From assembly GCA_020723995.1 (NCBI GenBank), contig DYHT01000008.1, forward strand, positions 1 through 64,000: a stretch of 64,000 bases of DNA. Reading direction: 5' to 3'. Position 1 is the first letter of the stretch, and the number at the start of each line of letters is the position of its first letter. Below the pieces are notes generated by a model. That model worked only from the letters and a program-made list of their open reading frames with translations. It was not told the origin of the DNA and did not search any database. The translations under genes were made by a program, and so were the position numbers. Positions 1 through 8,614 of the stretch are shown here, piece by piece. This DNA comes from Chloroflexus sp. (lineage in GTDB: Bacteria; Chloroflexota; Anaerolineae; Anaerolineales; Villigracilaceae).

Positions 1-2
1 TC

Positions 3-713
3 CTTATTCATACCATGAGTGAGACCTTTTGTGTTAATTTACCGGAAACTAAAGACCAGAAGAATCAGGAAAAGATTGGCGTTTTTATAGTCGCATCTGC
101 TTTGATGCCAGATGTTGTTCCTTCGAAGATTGAAGTACTTGGTTGGAAAAAAATTGAGTTTCCTCTGCGATTATTGCTCGTGGGCCGCGATTCTATTCCG
201 CCTCGCAAAGGGTTGAATATCGCAATTGAAGTGGTCCGCCAGTTAAATGCATCAGGTATTCCAACAGAATTGAAAATATGCGGAACAAGGGGAGAATCTG
301 ATGAATTTGTCAAGTTTGTGGGTCCCTTCAAGAAAAGCGATCAAGAACAATTGCTTCAATATGTGGATCTATATCGGTGGGCGCACCTGCTAATTCATCC
401 GGCGCTATTTGAGGCATCCGGGATTGTCCTTAGCGAGGCGGCTGCGTTTGGAACGCCCACGATCACCAATGATGTTGGCGGATTGGCAACAACGGTAGCG
501 AACGGCGCGTCAGGAATTGTATTGCCAAAGTGGAGTCCACCAGAAGCATATGTGGAGGCGATTATGCGCTTGATTCAAAATCCTGACGAATACTATGCCC
601 TGTGCCAGAAAGCGCGCCAACGCTATGAGCATGAGTTGAACTGGGATGTGACTGGAAAATGGCTTGCAGGTGTGATGCGCAAGGTTGCTGAATATGACAG
701 AAAGTTGGGGTAA
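3..713 (+). CDS. Glycosyltransferase family 4, C-terminal part (cut by window edge)
   Basis: Probably transfers a sugar from a nucleotide-activated donor onto a growing surface glycan in the cytoplasm. The frame is open to the left edge, so the ATG at 15 need not be the true start; GT4 enzymes usually have about 370 residues and only 232 follow that ATG. The donor-binding half is visible: VGRDSIPPRKG near residues 56-66 and the GT4 EX7E motif with Glu133 and Glu141 in EASGIVLSE, followed by GTPTITNDVGG. The N-terminal acceptor domain would lie outside the window. It heads the plus-strand polysaccharide island. Family is clear; donor and acceptor cannot be read. Confidence 0.8.
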   Translation, partial: LIHTMSETFCVNLPETKDQKNQEKIGVFIVASALMPDVVPSKIEVLGWKKIEFPLRLLLVGRDSIPPRKGLNIAIEVVRQLNASGIPTELKICGTRGESDEFVKFVGPFKKSDQEQLLQYVDLYRWAHLLIHPALFEASGIVLSEAAAFGTPTITNDVGGLATTVANGASGIVLPKWSPPEAYVEAIMRLIQNPDEYYALCQKARQRYEHELNWDVTGKWLAGVMRKVAEYDRKLG

Positions 714-773
714 TTCTATGAAGTAATTATTTGTATTTGCAGGGATTGCGGCCTGGTTTACCAATCGCCGCGC

Positions 774-1514
774 ATGACGGAGGCCGAATCGGCCGCGTTT
801 TATGCCGATGAATACCGGCTGCTCCAGGAAGGCAGCGCCGATCCGACGGCTCGAAACGTGGCCGCTCAGAAGAAGCGCGCCGAGGCATTGCTTGATTTTG
901 CCCGGCCGGTGCTCCCTTCCATTTCCCGTCATCTGGATATCGGCTGTTCATTGGGCATCCTGCTCCAGCATTTTCAGGGTGCTTATCATACCCAGACCGT
1001 GGGAGTGGAGCCCGGCGAGGCACATCGCGCCCAGGCCCGCGAGAATGGCGTGACGGCCTATGCCTCGCTGGAAGAATTGGAAAAAACCGAAGAGGCGCGC
1101 TTCGATCTGGTTTCGATGTCGCACGTCCTCGAGCACCTGCCAGACCCGGTTGGTTATCTCCTCCACTTGCGTGAAACGCTCCTGGACCCGGCTGGCTGGT
1201 TGCTGCTCGAAGTGCCCAATCTCTATGCTCACGACTCCTTCGAGACGGCTCATCTGGTCTCATACAGCTCCCACACCCTGGCGCAGACGGTGGAAAAGGC
1301 TGGATATGAAATCGTGAGGCTGGAGAAGCATGGGCGTCCACGTTCGGAGGTGTTGTCGCTTTACATTACTTTGCTGGCCCGCCCTCGGTCCGGCATGCAG
1401 CGGACTTTCGTCCTGCGTTCCGAAAGATGCGTGGCGTTCAAGCGCCAAGCCGGGATGTTGCGCCGCCGGATTCTTGAAAAAATATTCCCAGCGCGTGCTT
1501 GGCTGAGAGAATGA
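774..1514 (+). CDS. SAM-dependent methyltransferase, N-terminus apparently lost
   Basis: Class I methyltransferase, probably modifying a sugar or sugar nucleotide. Motif I is LDIGCSLG (residues 54-61), with VGVEPG as the acidic strand-2 region and VLEHLPDP as the post-motif. The first ATG is at 774, but the frame is open back to the stop of the upstream gene at 711-713. Codons 732-773 read CICRDCGLVYQSPR, the usual zinc-ribbon-like second half that precedes MTEAE in this family. There is no ATG, GTG or TTG before 774 in frame, so the 5' end with the first CxxC pair seems deleted at the junction with the glycosyltransferase. Translation from 774 would still give a complete Rossmann domain. Function of the truncated form is uncertain. 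Confidence 0.75.
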   Translation: MTEAESAAFYADEYRLLQEGSADPTARNVAAQKKRAEALLDFARPVLPSISRHLDIGCSLGILLQHFQGAYHTQTVGVEPGEAHRAQARENGVTAYASLEELEKTEEARFDLVSMSHVLEHLPDPVGYLLHLRETLLDPAGWLLLEVPNLYAHDSFETAHLVSYSSHTLAQTVEKAGYEIVRLEKHGRPRSEVLSLYITLLARPRSGMQRTFVLRSERCVAFKRQAGMLRRRILEKIFPARAWLRE

Positions 1515-1518
1515 ATTA

Positions 1519-2958
1519 ATGACCAAACGTATTTTCATTATTGCCGATCATGGCCTGGCGCTGATCTACTTCCTCCAGTCCGATGTCATCTCGACACTGC
1601 TGAATGCGGGCGTGGAAGTCGTCTTCTTCACCGACGACGAGTCGCTCCCGGCCATCGAGGCGCGCTTCCAGCAACCGGGGCTTATTTTCGAAGGTATCCG
1701 CACCAAGGAGTGCGAACGCTACTTCCAGACGGTCGACCCCTTCCTCCAGCGCTGTTTGCAAATGCTGCGCTGGGTGGGAGGCTCCAAAGGTATTAACATC
1801 ACGGCCCTGGACGGCAATTACCACTTGCAGGCCAAAAGTTTTACCGGCCGCGGGCGGTTTGCCCTGCCCATTCTGCGCGGCATCATCTGGTTGATGCGCC
1901 GTTCGCGACTTTTGCGGCGATTGATTGTGCGATCCCAGAACCGCTACACCCCGCACATTTACGCCAACCTGTTCGAGAAATACCAGCCCGACCTGGTCGT
2001 GGCGCGTACTCCCGGCTGGCGCACAGACCGTTACATCCTGCGCGCAGCCGCCCGGCGCGGCATCCGCACCGCCGCCGTCACGGTTGGGTGGGATAATCCC
2101 TCCTCCTACGCCATGAACGGCGCGCCGGTGGACTACATCACCTGCTGGTCGGAGATCCAGAAAGAGGAACTCGTGCTCGGTTCCGATTGGCGCCCCGCGC
2201 GGGTCCATATCGGCGGCGTCCCGGCCTACGATGGCTACTTCCGCCGCGAATGGCTCATCCCGCGCGAGGCGTACTTTCGCCAGCACAGCCTGGACCCGCA
2301 GCGCAAGCTGCTCTCATATGCCTGCAGTTTCGAAACCCTGCACCCCAATTTCCCCAACATGAAAGCCATCGCTGATCTTGTGCATAATGAAGAACTGGTC
2401 GAGCCGTGTCAGTTGCTCATCCGCTTCCATCCCAATCATTTCATCGCAGGCTCGCGGTTCGAAGAGGAGAGAAAGCGCACCATCGAGTACGTTAAAGACA
2501 TGCCGCATGTCCACGTGGTGGATCCGGTCTCGCTGGGGGCGGGGTTGGCGCATTACTCCGGCGAAGATATGCCCGAAAAGGCCTCCATGATGGCCTGGTC
2601 CGACGTGTTCTTGACCGTCTATTCCACCATGGTGGTCGAGACCGCCATCCACAACCGGCCTATCGTCAGCGTGACGATTGACACACCCGGTGGCTGGAAC
2701 AGGAAAGATGTCTATTCTCTGCCCCTAACCGCCATCGGCGACTGGCCCACTCATCAGCGCTTCCGCCTGGCCGGTGCCGGGCGGGTGGCCGATACCCAGG
2801 AGAAAGTGAAGGAGACCGTCAACTTCTATCTCAAGAATCCCACCGCCGACAGTGACAAACGCCGCAAATTCATTCAGGAGGAATGTACCTTCACCGATGG
2901 CAGCGCGGGCAGGCGAACAGGTGAATACCTGCTTACTCTGATCGAGGAATCCAAATAA
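1519..2958 (+). CDS. GT-B-fold glycosyl/glycerophosphotransferase-like protein
   Basis: A 479-residue cytosolic protein without signal peptide or membrane segments. The layout is that of GT-B enzymes related to CDP-glycerol glycerophosphotransferases and capsule transferases. An N-terminal Rossmann half begins RIFIIADHGLALIYFL. The C-terminal half has LLIRFHPNHF (about residues 293-302) and WSDVFLTVYSTMVVETAI (about 361-378), where Ser/Thr and Glu of the ST-x4-E pattern bind the donor phosphate in this superfamily. It starts 4 bases after the methyltransferase and is followed after 10 bases by a CMP-sugar synthetase, so it is co-transcribed with nonulosonate genes. A role as a nonulosonate or polyol-phosphate transferase is inferred, not shown. 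Confidence 0.6.
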   Translation: MTKRIFIIADHGLALIYFLQSDVISTLLNAGVEVVFFTDDESLPAIEARFQQPGLIFEGIRTKECERYFQTVDPFLQRCLQMLRWVGGSKGINITALDGNYHLQAKSFTGRGRFALPILRGIIWLMRRSRLLRRLIVRSQNRYTPHIYANLFEKYQPDLVVARTPGWRTDRYILRAAARRGIRTAAVTVGWDNPSSYAMNGAPVDYITCWSEIQKEELVLGSDWRPARVHIGGVPAYDGYFRREWLIPREAYFRQHSLDPQRKLLSYACSFETLHPNFPNMKAIADLVHNEELVEPCQLLIRFHPNHFIAGSRFEEERKRTIEYVKDMPHVHVVDPVSLGAGLAHYSGEDMPEKASMMAWSDVFLTVYSTMVVETAIHNRPIVSVTIDTPGGWNRKDVYSLPLTAIGDWPTHQRFRLAGAGRVADTQEKVKETVNFYLKNPTADSDKRRKFIQEECTFTDGSAGRRTGEYLLTLIEESK

Positions 2959-2968
2959 AAGGTACAGA

Positions 2969-3715
2969 ATGACCAAACCCGAAATCCTCGCCATCATACC
3001 GGCGCGCGGCGGCTCGAAGGGCATCCCGCGCAAGAATATCCGCCCCTTCGCCGGGCATCCGCTGATCGCTTTTAGCATTGCCGCGGCCCTGCAGGCCGGG
3101 ACGGTGACGCGCCTGATCGTGACCACCGACGACGAAGAAATTGCGGCTGTGGCCAAGCAATATGGTGCCGAGGCCCCCTTCCTGCGTCCTGCCGAACTGG
3201 CCCAGGACCGCACGACCGATCTGCCTGTTTTCCAGCACGCCCTGACCTGGTTGGCGGAACATGAGAATTATCGTCCCGAAATTGTCATTCACCTGCATCC
3301 TACTTCTCCGGTTCGTCCGCGAGGTCTTGTGGATCAGGCAGTCCGCCTGCTGCTGGATCACCCGCAGGCAGATTGCGTGCGCGGCGTGGTGGAACCCAGT
3401 CAGAATCCCTATAAAATGTGGCGCATTGACGGGCAAACCGGCCACATGATCCCGCTGCTGACTGTCCCTGGCATCGCCGAGTCATACAACGTTCCGCGTC
3501 AAATGCTCCCGCCGGTTTATTTGCAAACTGGGCACGTTAACGCCATTCGCCCGGCGGCCATCCTGGGCGGCTTGATGACCGGTCGGGTCATCCTGCCACT
3601 GGTCCTCGACCCACACTACGAGGTGGACCTGGACACGCTGGCAGACTGGGAACGCGGTGAATGGCTGGTCGCCAAAGGTGAGCTGGAAATGGTCTGGCCG
3701 GAGGAAAGAAAATGA
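2969..3715 (+). CDS. neuA: CMP-nonulosonate synthetase (acylneuraminate cytidylyltransferase)
   Basis: Activates a nine-carbon acidic sugar with CTP, releasing pyrophosphate, to give the CMP-sugar used by transferases. The N-terminus shows the family signature IPARGGSKGIPRKN (residues 9-22) that binds CTP, then LIVTTDDEEIA and HPTSPVRP, which correspond to conserved nucleotide- and sugar-contact loops. At 248 residues it has the length of single-domain NeuA/PseF/LegF enzymes. Its last codons overlap the next gene by 4 bases (ATGA), and that gene is a close paralog, so the pair arose by tandem duplication. Which nonulosonate is activated cannot be decided from the sequence. Confidence 0.88.
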   Translation: MTKPEILAIIPARGGSKGIPRKNIRPFAGHPLIAFSIAAALQAGTVTRLIVTTDDEEIAAVAKQYGAEAPFLRPAELAQDRTTDLPVFQHALTWLAEHENYRPEIVIHLHPTSPVRPRGLVDQAVRLLLDHPQADCVRGVVEPSQNPYKMWRIDGQTGHMIPLLTVPGIAESYNVPRQMLPPVYLQTGHVNAIRPAAILGGLMTGRVILPLVLDPHYEVDLDTLADWERGEWLVAKGELEMVWPEERK

Positions 3716-4968
3716 CGACACCCGAAGTTCTCGCGATTATCCCAGCCCGCGGCGGCTCGAAGGGCATCCCGCGCAAAAATATCCGCCCATTTGCCGGCTA
3801 CCCGCTGATTGCCTACAGCATCGCGGCCGGCTTGCAGGCCGGGACGGTGACGCGCGTTATCGTGACAACCGACGACCAGGAAATTGCGGCTGTGGCCCGG
3901 CAATACGGGGCCGAGACCCCTTTCCTGCGTCCCGCCGAACTGGCCGGCGATCACACCCTCGACCTGCCCGTTTTCCAGCATGCCCTGACGTGGCTGGCCG
4001 AAAACGAAGATTATCATCCTGACATCGTCATCCATCTGCGGCCCACCACCCCGCTCCGCCCGCAAGATCTGGTGGATAGGAGCGTCCGCCTGTTGCTAAC
4101 ACATCCCGAAGCGGATTCGGTGCGCGGTCTGACCCCGGCGCACCAGAATCCCTTCAAGATGTGGCTGCTGGACGGCGAGGAGAAACCCATCCGTCCGCTG
4201 GTCGCCGTCCCCGGCATCGAAGAGCCATATAACGCCCCGCGTCAGGTTCTGCCGACTGCCTATACACACACCGGCCTGATTGACGCCATCCGCCCGGCGA
4301 CTATCCTGAAACTGAATTCGATGACCGGTAAAACCATCCTACCCATCCTCTTTGACCCCGGTTATGATGCCGACCTGGATACTCCCGAAGACTGGAGACG
4401 CGCCGAGCAGGCCATTGTGCGCGGTGGACCAAAGATGGTCTGGCCGGGGCGCCCACGCCGGACCATGCCCGAAAAAGTCCGATTGCTGGTTCTTGACTTC
4501 GACGGCGTGCTGACCGACAACCGCGTCTGGGTGGACCAGGACGGGCGCGAGATGGTGGCCGCCAACCGCAGCGACAGCCTCGGCATCAATCTGCTCCGCC
4601 AGGCCGGGGTGGAGACGGTGGTCATCTCGAAGGAGACCAATCCGGTGGTGGCGGCGCGCTGCCGCAAGTTGAATGTCCCCTACATTCAAGGCGAGGACGA
4701 TAAAGGCTTTGCATTGGTGAGGTTATTGGCAGAACGCAAAATTGACGCTTCCTGCGTAGTCTATTTGGGCAACGATGTCAACGATCTGCCCTGTTTCCCG
4801 CTGGTCGGTTGGGCGGTGGCGGTGGCGGATGCCCTGCCCGAGGTGGCGCGCCAGGCCGATTATATGCTCAGCCGGCGCGGAGGTCGCGGCGCGGTGCGTG
4901 AACTGTGCGATTTGATCCTGATTCAGGAAAATTTGGAGGTTCAAAATGACAGAAATAAAAATTGGTGA
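3712..4968 (+). CDS. CMP-nonulosonate synthetase fused to a HAD (KDO-8-P phosphatase-like) domain
   Basis: Two domains in 418 residues. Residues 1 to about 245 repeat the upstream cytidylyltransferase, including IPARGGSKGIPRKN. Residues about 253-410 form a type C0 HAD domain with every catalytic motif present: LDFDGVLTDN (motif I, nucleophile and acid/base Asp), VVISKE (motif II Ser), the Lys in EDDKGFAL (motif III) and LGNDVNDL (motif IV). The phosphatase therefore looks active, unlike a purely structural tail. The natural reading is a bifunctional protein that dephosphorylates a nonulosonate 9-phosphate and then activates it with CTP, as separate proteins do in KDN pathways. Its end overlaps the neuB start by 23 bases, indicating tight coupling. 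Confidence 0.85.
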   Translation: MTTPEVLAIIPARGGSKGIPRKNIRPFAGYPLIAYSIAAGLQAGTVTRVIVTTDDQEIAAVARQYGAETPFLRPAELAGDHTLDLPVFQHALTWLAENEDYHPDIVIHLRPTTPLRPQDLVDRSVRLLLTHPEADSVRGLTPAHQNPFKMWLLDGEEKPIRPLVAVPGIEEPYNAPRQVLPTAYTHTGLIDAIRPATILKLNSMTGKTILPILFDPGYDADLDTPEDWRRAEQAIVRGGPKMVWPGRPRRTMPEKVRLLVLDFDGVLTDNRVWVDQDGREMVAANRSDSLGINLLRQAGVETVVISKETNPVVAARCRKLNVPYIQGEDDKGFALVRLLAERKIDASCVVYLGNDVNDLPCFPLVGWAVAVADALPEVARQADYMLSRRGGRGAVRELCDLILIQENLEVQNDRNKNW

Positions 4969-5827
4969 CAAAATGGTAGGCGATGGACATCCTTGCTATG
5001 CTGTCGCGGAGATTGGCATCAATCATAACGGTGATATTGACATTGCCAAGAAGCTGATAGATGTTGCCGCAGCTTCCGGTTGCAGCGCGGTCAAGTTCCA
5101 GAAACGCACGATCGAGGTGGTTTTCTCAGCCGAAGAATTGGCGCGCCCACGTGAAAGTCCTTTTGGCACAACCAACGGCGATTTAAAGTACGGGCTGGAG
5201 TTTGGTCTGGAAGAATACCAGGAGATTGATCGCTATTGCAAAGAAAGAAACATCGCTTGGTTTGCTTCCTGTTGGGATGAACAGTCGGTGGATTTCATCG
5301 CGCAGTTTAATGTGCCTTGTTATAAGATTGCTTCTGCCTCCATTACAGATGATAATTTACTATGCCATACACGCGCCAAAGGACGCCCAATTATGCTGTC
5401 AACCGGCATGAGCACTTTGGAGCAGATTGACCATGCCATTGAGGTGCTGGGAAAAGAGGATTTGATCATTCTACACACCACCAGTACCTATCCGGCGCTC
5501 TATGAAGAACTTAATTTACGCGTGATTCCGATGCTGAAACAGCGTTACAACGTGCCAGTCGGTTATTCCGGGCACGAAACCGGCCTTTCTACCACGATTG
5601 CGTCGGTGGCATTGGGCGCTTGCGTAGTGGAGCGTCATATAACCCTCGACCGGGCCATGTGGGGCTCTGATCAAGCCGCCTCGGTCGAACCGCAAGGCTT
5701 CATGCGGCTCGTACGCGATATCCGCCTGGTCGAGAAAGCCATGGGAGATGGTGTCAAGCGCGTGATCGAGAGAGAAGTGCCGGTTATGAAAAAACTCCGC
5801 CGCGTTGATAGTATGGGAAGTGGATGA
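4946..5827 (+). CDS. neuB: Nonulosonate synthase (NeuB family) without SAF domain, copy 1
   Basis: Condenses phosphoenolpyruvate with a six-carbon N-acetyl sugar, or its 6-phosphate, to give a nine-carbon 2-keto acid. The TIM-barrel signatures are present: AEIGINHNGD (residues 21-30), VKFQKRT, ASASITDDNLL, LSTGMSTLEQ, LHTTSTYP and GYSGHE; the His residues of LHTTS and SGHE correspond to metal ligands of NeuB. At 293 residues it lacks the C-terminal SAF (antifreeze-like) domain of the usual ~345-residue enzymes. The start overlaps the synthetase-HAD fusion. A second copy lies at 9687. Substrate (ManNAc, ManNAc-6-P, mannose-6-P or a deoxy sugar) is unknown. Confidence 0.87.
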   Translation: MTEIKIGDKMVGDGHPCYAVAEIGINHNGDIDIAKKLIDVAAASGCSAVKFQKRTIEVVFSAEELARPRESPFGTTNGDLKYGLEFGLEEYQEIDRYCKERNIAWFASCWDEQSVDFIAQFNVPCYKIASASITDDNLLCHTRAKGRPIMLSTGMSTLEQIDHAIEVLGKEDLIILHTTSTYPALYEELNLRVIPMLKQRYNVPVGYSGHETGLSTTIASVALGACVVERHITLDRAMWGSDQAASVEPQGFMRLVRDIRLVEKAMGDGVKRVIEREVPVMKKLRRVDSMGSG

Positions 5828-5831
5828 CCGA

Positions 5832-6707
5832 ATGACACGGATTGGCATTATGCAAGGGCGCCTCTTACCGCCCGTGGATAACCGGATTCAGTGTTTTCCG
5901 CGTGAGCATTGGGCTGAGGAGTTTGAGTTGGCTGCCCAGGCTGATCTTGATTGCATCGAGTGGATCTATGACCTGTATGGGGCAGACGTAAACCCGCTCG
6001 CAACGGATGATGGCATTGAACAAATGAAATCGCTCTCCAGGCGATATAATGTTCAAGTCTTGTCCGTATGCGCCGACTATTTCATGGATAAGCCACTTGT
6101 GCGCGCAAACGTGTCCGAAATGGCTGAGCGCCTGGCGACCCTCGAATGGCTGATCGGCCGCTGCCAGTTGCTGGGCATGAACCCCCGCACTTCGGGGGTG
6201 AACCCCCGCACTTCGGGGGTGGACCGCATCGTTTTGCCATTCGTGGACGCCTCCCGTATCGAGACAGAGGCCGAGTTTGACAGTGTCTGTGCTACCCTGA
6301 CCCGCATCCTGCCGGCCGCTGAAAAAACCGGCCTCGAAATCCATCTCGAAACATCCCTGACCCCCGAGCGGTTTGCCAAATTGCTTGCGCGGCTTTCGCA
6401 TCCCATGCTCAAGGCCAATTACGATTCGGGTAACAGTTCTTCCCTTGGCTACAATCCACGCGAGGAGTTTGCAGCTTATGGAACAAGGGTAGGTAGTGTG
6501 CATATCAAGGATCGCATTCTGGGAGGCAGCACAGTGCCGCTGGGAACCGGCGATGCAGATTTTCAAGCATTGGCTGACAGCCTAAAAACAATCGCATATG
6601 CTGGTGACTTCATTCTCCAGGTAGCGCGGGGTACCAGCGGGGATGAAGTGGCCTGGGCAAGACAAAATCGCGATTTCGTCTTGAAACATTTTATTATTGA
6701 GAGATAG
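5832..6707 (+). CDS. Sugar phosphate isomerase/epimerase-like TIM-barrel protein
   Basis: A xylose-isomerase-like (AP endonuclease 2 family) barrel. Members isomerise or epimerise sugars using a divalent metal. Visible are RIGIMQGRLLPP at the N-terminus, the barrel strands ending in IVLPFVD, LEIHLETS with the metal-ligand Glu, ANYDSGNSS and VHIKDR with a likely metal His. The start at 5832 is chosen because RIGIMQG is the normal first strand and it lies 4 bases after the neuB stop; an in-frame ATG at 5805 would overlap neuB. A 42-bp tandem insertion at 6181-6222 adds two copies of a 7-residue segment between strands. It opens a four-gene sugar cassette ending at 9193. Confidence 0.72.
   Translation: MTRIGIMQGRLLPPVDNRIQCFPREHWAEEFELAAQADLDCIEWIYDLYGADVNPLATDDGIEQMKSLSRRYNVQVLSVCADYFMDKPLVRANVSEMAERLATLEWLIGRCQLLGMNPRTSGVNPRTSGVDRIVLPFVDASRIETEAEFDSVCATLTRILPAAEKTGLEIHLETSLTPERFAKLLARLSHPMLKANYDSGNSSSLGYNPREEFAAYGTRVGSVHIKDRILGGSTVPLGTGDADFQALADSLKTIAYAGDFILQVARGTSGDEVAWARQNRDFVLKHFIIER
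6181..6222 (+). repeat. In-frame 21-bp palindromic unit, two tandem copies, inside the isomerase gene
   Basis: The unit AACCCCCGCACTTCGGGGG followed by TG occurs twice without a gap. Each unit contains a hairpin, CCCCC and GGGGG around a 7-base centre, and adds the residues NPRTSGV. Removing both copies joins GM to DRIVLPF, the normal strand of this barrel, so the insertion keeps the frame and probably forms a surface loop. Confidence 0.85.
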
Positions 6708-6730
6708 GATTGCTTCACAAGGACATGACC

Positions 6731-7771
6731 ATGAAAGTTCTGATGGTAGGCCTCGGCGGAATCGGACAACGCCATGTTCGAAATCTGCGAACGTTGATGG
6801 GTTCTGAAATTGAGATCCTGGCTTTTCGATTCCGCAATAATTCCCAGGTGCTCACTGATCAATTGAAAATTGGAGAGGGAAGTAGCCTGGAGGAGAAATA
6901 TGCCATTCGAGCCTACGCAGATCTTGACCAGGCTCTCGCCCAGAAACCGGAGGCCGTATTTGTCTGTAACCCGAGCAGTCTGCATATCCCGGTCGCTATA
7001 CGGGCAGCGCAGGCGGATTGCCATCTGTTCATCGAGAAGCCGCTTGCTCACAATTTCGAGCAGGTTGATGAGTTGATCAACCTGGTCGAGAGTCGAAATA
7101 TTAAAGCAGTGGTAGGTTATCAGATGCGTTTTCATCCCTGCCTGCAACGCCTCCACGCGCTCATTCAGGAGAGGAAGGTTGGTCGAATCTTGAGCGTGCG
7201 CGCGGAAGTCGGGGAATATCTGCCGGGATGGCATACGTATGAAGATTACCGTCAGATGTATGCTGCGAAGCAAGAGCTGGGAGGTGGTGTTATTCTCTCA
7301 CAGATTCACGAGTTGGATTATCTCTACTGGCTTTTTGGCTTGCCCAGGCGTGTATATGCGCTGGGAGGCCACCTCAGCAGTCTGGATATTGATGTCGAAG
7401 ATACGGCTGACATCCTGATGGAATGTGTGCTAGACGGCTGTTCGGTTCCCGTAAGCCTGCATCAGGACTACGTACAACGTCCACCTAGCCGCACCTGTCA
7501 GGTCATTGGTGATACTGGCAAGATTCTGGTAGATCTTCTAGCCCTCACTGTGAATGTTTTCGACGACTTGGGCAATCATATTGAAGCCAGTTCTTACGAA
7601 GGCTTCCAGCGTAACCAACTTTTTCTGGATGAATTGAAGTGTTTCCTGGAATGCTTACAGGGGAAACCAACGCCGCTGGTGGATATCCGTGCTGGAGCGC
7701 AAAGCCTGCGGATGGCGCTGGCAGCGAAAGAGTCGCTGGCGACGGGTCAAGTTGTGGATTTGACGAGGTAA
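6731..7771 (+). CDS. Gfo/Idh/MocA family NAD(P)-dependent sugar oxidoreductase
   Basis: Probably oxidises or reduces a hydroxyl or keto group of a sugar, or helps epimerise it, using NAD(P). Residues 1-12 hold the Rossmann signature KVLMVGLGGIGQRHV (GxGxxG). The second signature EKPLAHN follows the HLFI strand with the catalytic-site Lys, and GGGVILSQIHELDYLYWLFG is cut by the conserved substrate His (IHELD). The ATG at 6731 is chosen because AAGGA at 6719-6723 lies 7 bases upstream; an ATG at 6725 and a TTG at 6710 are possible. It sits 23 bases after the TIM-barrel gene. Some nonulosonate clusters (for example Campylobacter ptm) carry oxidoreductases of this kind, but the exact reaction is unknown. 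Confidence 0.82.
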   Translation: MKVLMVGLGGIGQRHVRNLRTLMGSEIEILAFRFRNNSQVLTDQLKIGEGSSLEEKYAIRAYADLDQALAQKPEAVFVCNPSSLHIPVAIRAAQADCHLFIEKPLAHNFEQVDELINLVESRNIKAVVGYQMRFHPCLQRLHALIQERKVGRILSVRAEVGEYLPGWHTYEDYRQMYAAKQELGGGVILSQIHELDYLYWLFGLPRRVYALGGHLSSLDIDVEDTADILMECVLDGCSVPVSLHQDYVQRPPSRTCQVIGDTGKILVDLLALTVNVFDDLGNHIEASSYEGFQRNQLFLDELKCFLECLQGKPTPLVDIRAGAQSLRMALAAKESLATGQVVDLTR

Positions 7772-7776
7772 TTGGT

Positions 7777-8610
7777 ATGGAGAACTTGAAAAAAGATTTG
7801 TTCGACCTCAGCGGCCGCGTGGCCATCATCACGGGTGGTACGGGGCTGCTGGGCCAGCAACACGCCGAGGCGATTGCCAATGCCGGCGGGATTCCCGTGC
7901 TGGCCGACATCCGCGTGGACAGTGTTGATCAGAAGAGCCACACATGGAAGGAACGCTTTGGCGATTTGGCCTGTGCGATAAAGGTTGATATCACCCAGCC
8001 CGATAGCATCAAAGCACTGCTTGCGGAGGTGCTGGCCCGCTACGGACGGGTGGATATTCTCATCAACAATGCCGCCAACAACCCCAAGATGGAAAAGGCT
8101 TCGCAGGTGGAGTTCTCGCGTCTAGAGTTTTTTCCTTTGAAACAATGGGGAGCCGATTTAGCGGTGGGCCTGACGGGCGCTTTTCTCTGCTCTCAAATCA
8201 TTGGCAGTGAAATGGCAAAGCATAAACGTGGCGTGATCGTGAACGTCGCATCCGACCTGGCAGTGATTGCCCCCGACCAGCGTTTGTATCGCCAGCCCGG
8301 GCTACCGGCTGAGCAACAACCTGTCAAGCCGGTTACTTACTCTGTTGTGAAGACCGGGCTGATTGGACTGACGCGCTATCTGGCAACCTACTGGGCAGAG
8401 GAGGGGATCCGGGTCAATGCGATCTCGCCCGGGGGCGTTTACAACAACCAGCCCGACGACTTCGTCCAGCGGCTCACCAATCTGATTCCTTTGGGTCGCA
8501 TGGCGAATGTGGATGAGTACCAGGCCGCAATTATCTATCTGTGCTCTGATGCATCCTCTTACATGACTGGCACAAACCTGGTAATTGATGGTGGTAGAAG
8601 TTGCTGGTAA
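7777..8610 (+). CDS. Short-chain dehydrogenase/reductase (nonulosonate-cluster type)
   Basis: NAD(P)-dependent oxidoreductase of the classical SDR fold, 277 residues. It shows the cofactor loop ITGGTGLLGQ (about residues 17-26), NNAANNP after strand 4, and the catalytic YSVVK (YxxxK) with the preceding Ser/Asp region VASDL; the last strand is NAISPGGVYNNQP. Codon 7777 is chosen since FDLSGRVAIITGG follows and the upstream frame overlaps the oxidoreductase gene. It lies 5 bases after that gene, so the two are co-transcribed. A PtmA-like role in legionaminate-type metabolism is possible by context only. Alternatives are sugar 4-keto or 6-reduction. Confidence 0.8.
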   Translation: MENLKKDLFDLSGRVAIITGGTGLLGQQHAEAIANAGGIPVLADIRVDSVDQKSHTWKERFGDLACAIKVDITQPDSIKALLAEVLARYGRVDILINNAANNPKMEKASQVEFSRLEFFPLKQWGADLAVGLTGAFLCSQIIGSEMAKHKRGVIVNVASDLAVIAPDQRLYRQPGLPAEQQPVKPVTYSVVKTGLIGLTRYLATYWAEEGIRVNAISPGGVYNNQPDDFVQRLTNLIPLGRMANVDEYQAAIIYLCSDASSYMTGTNLVIDGGRSCW

Positions 8611-8614
8611 ATCT

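Noticed and set aside
727-1341. Long minus-strand open frame opposite the methyltransferase
   Set aside because: Arg/Pro-rich shadow of a GC-rich gene without any recognisable motif or ribosome-binding site.
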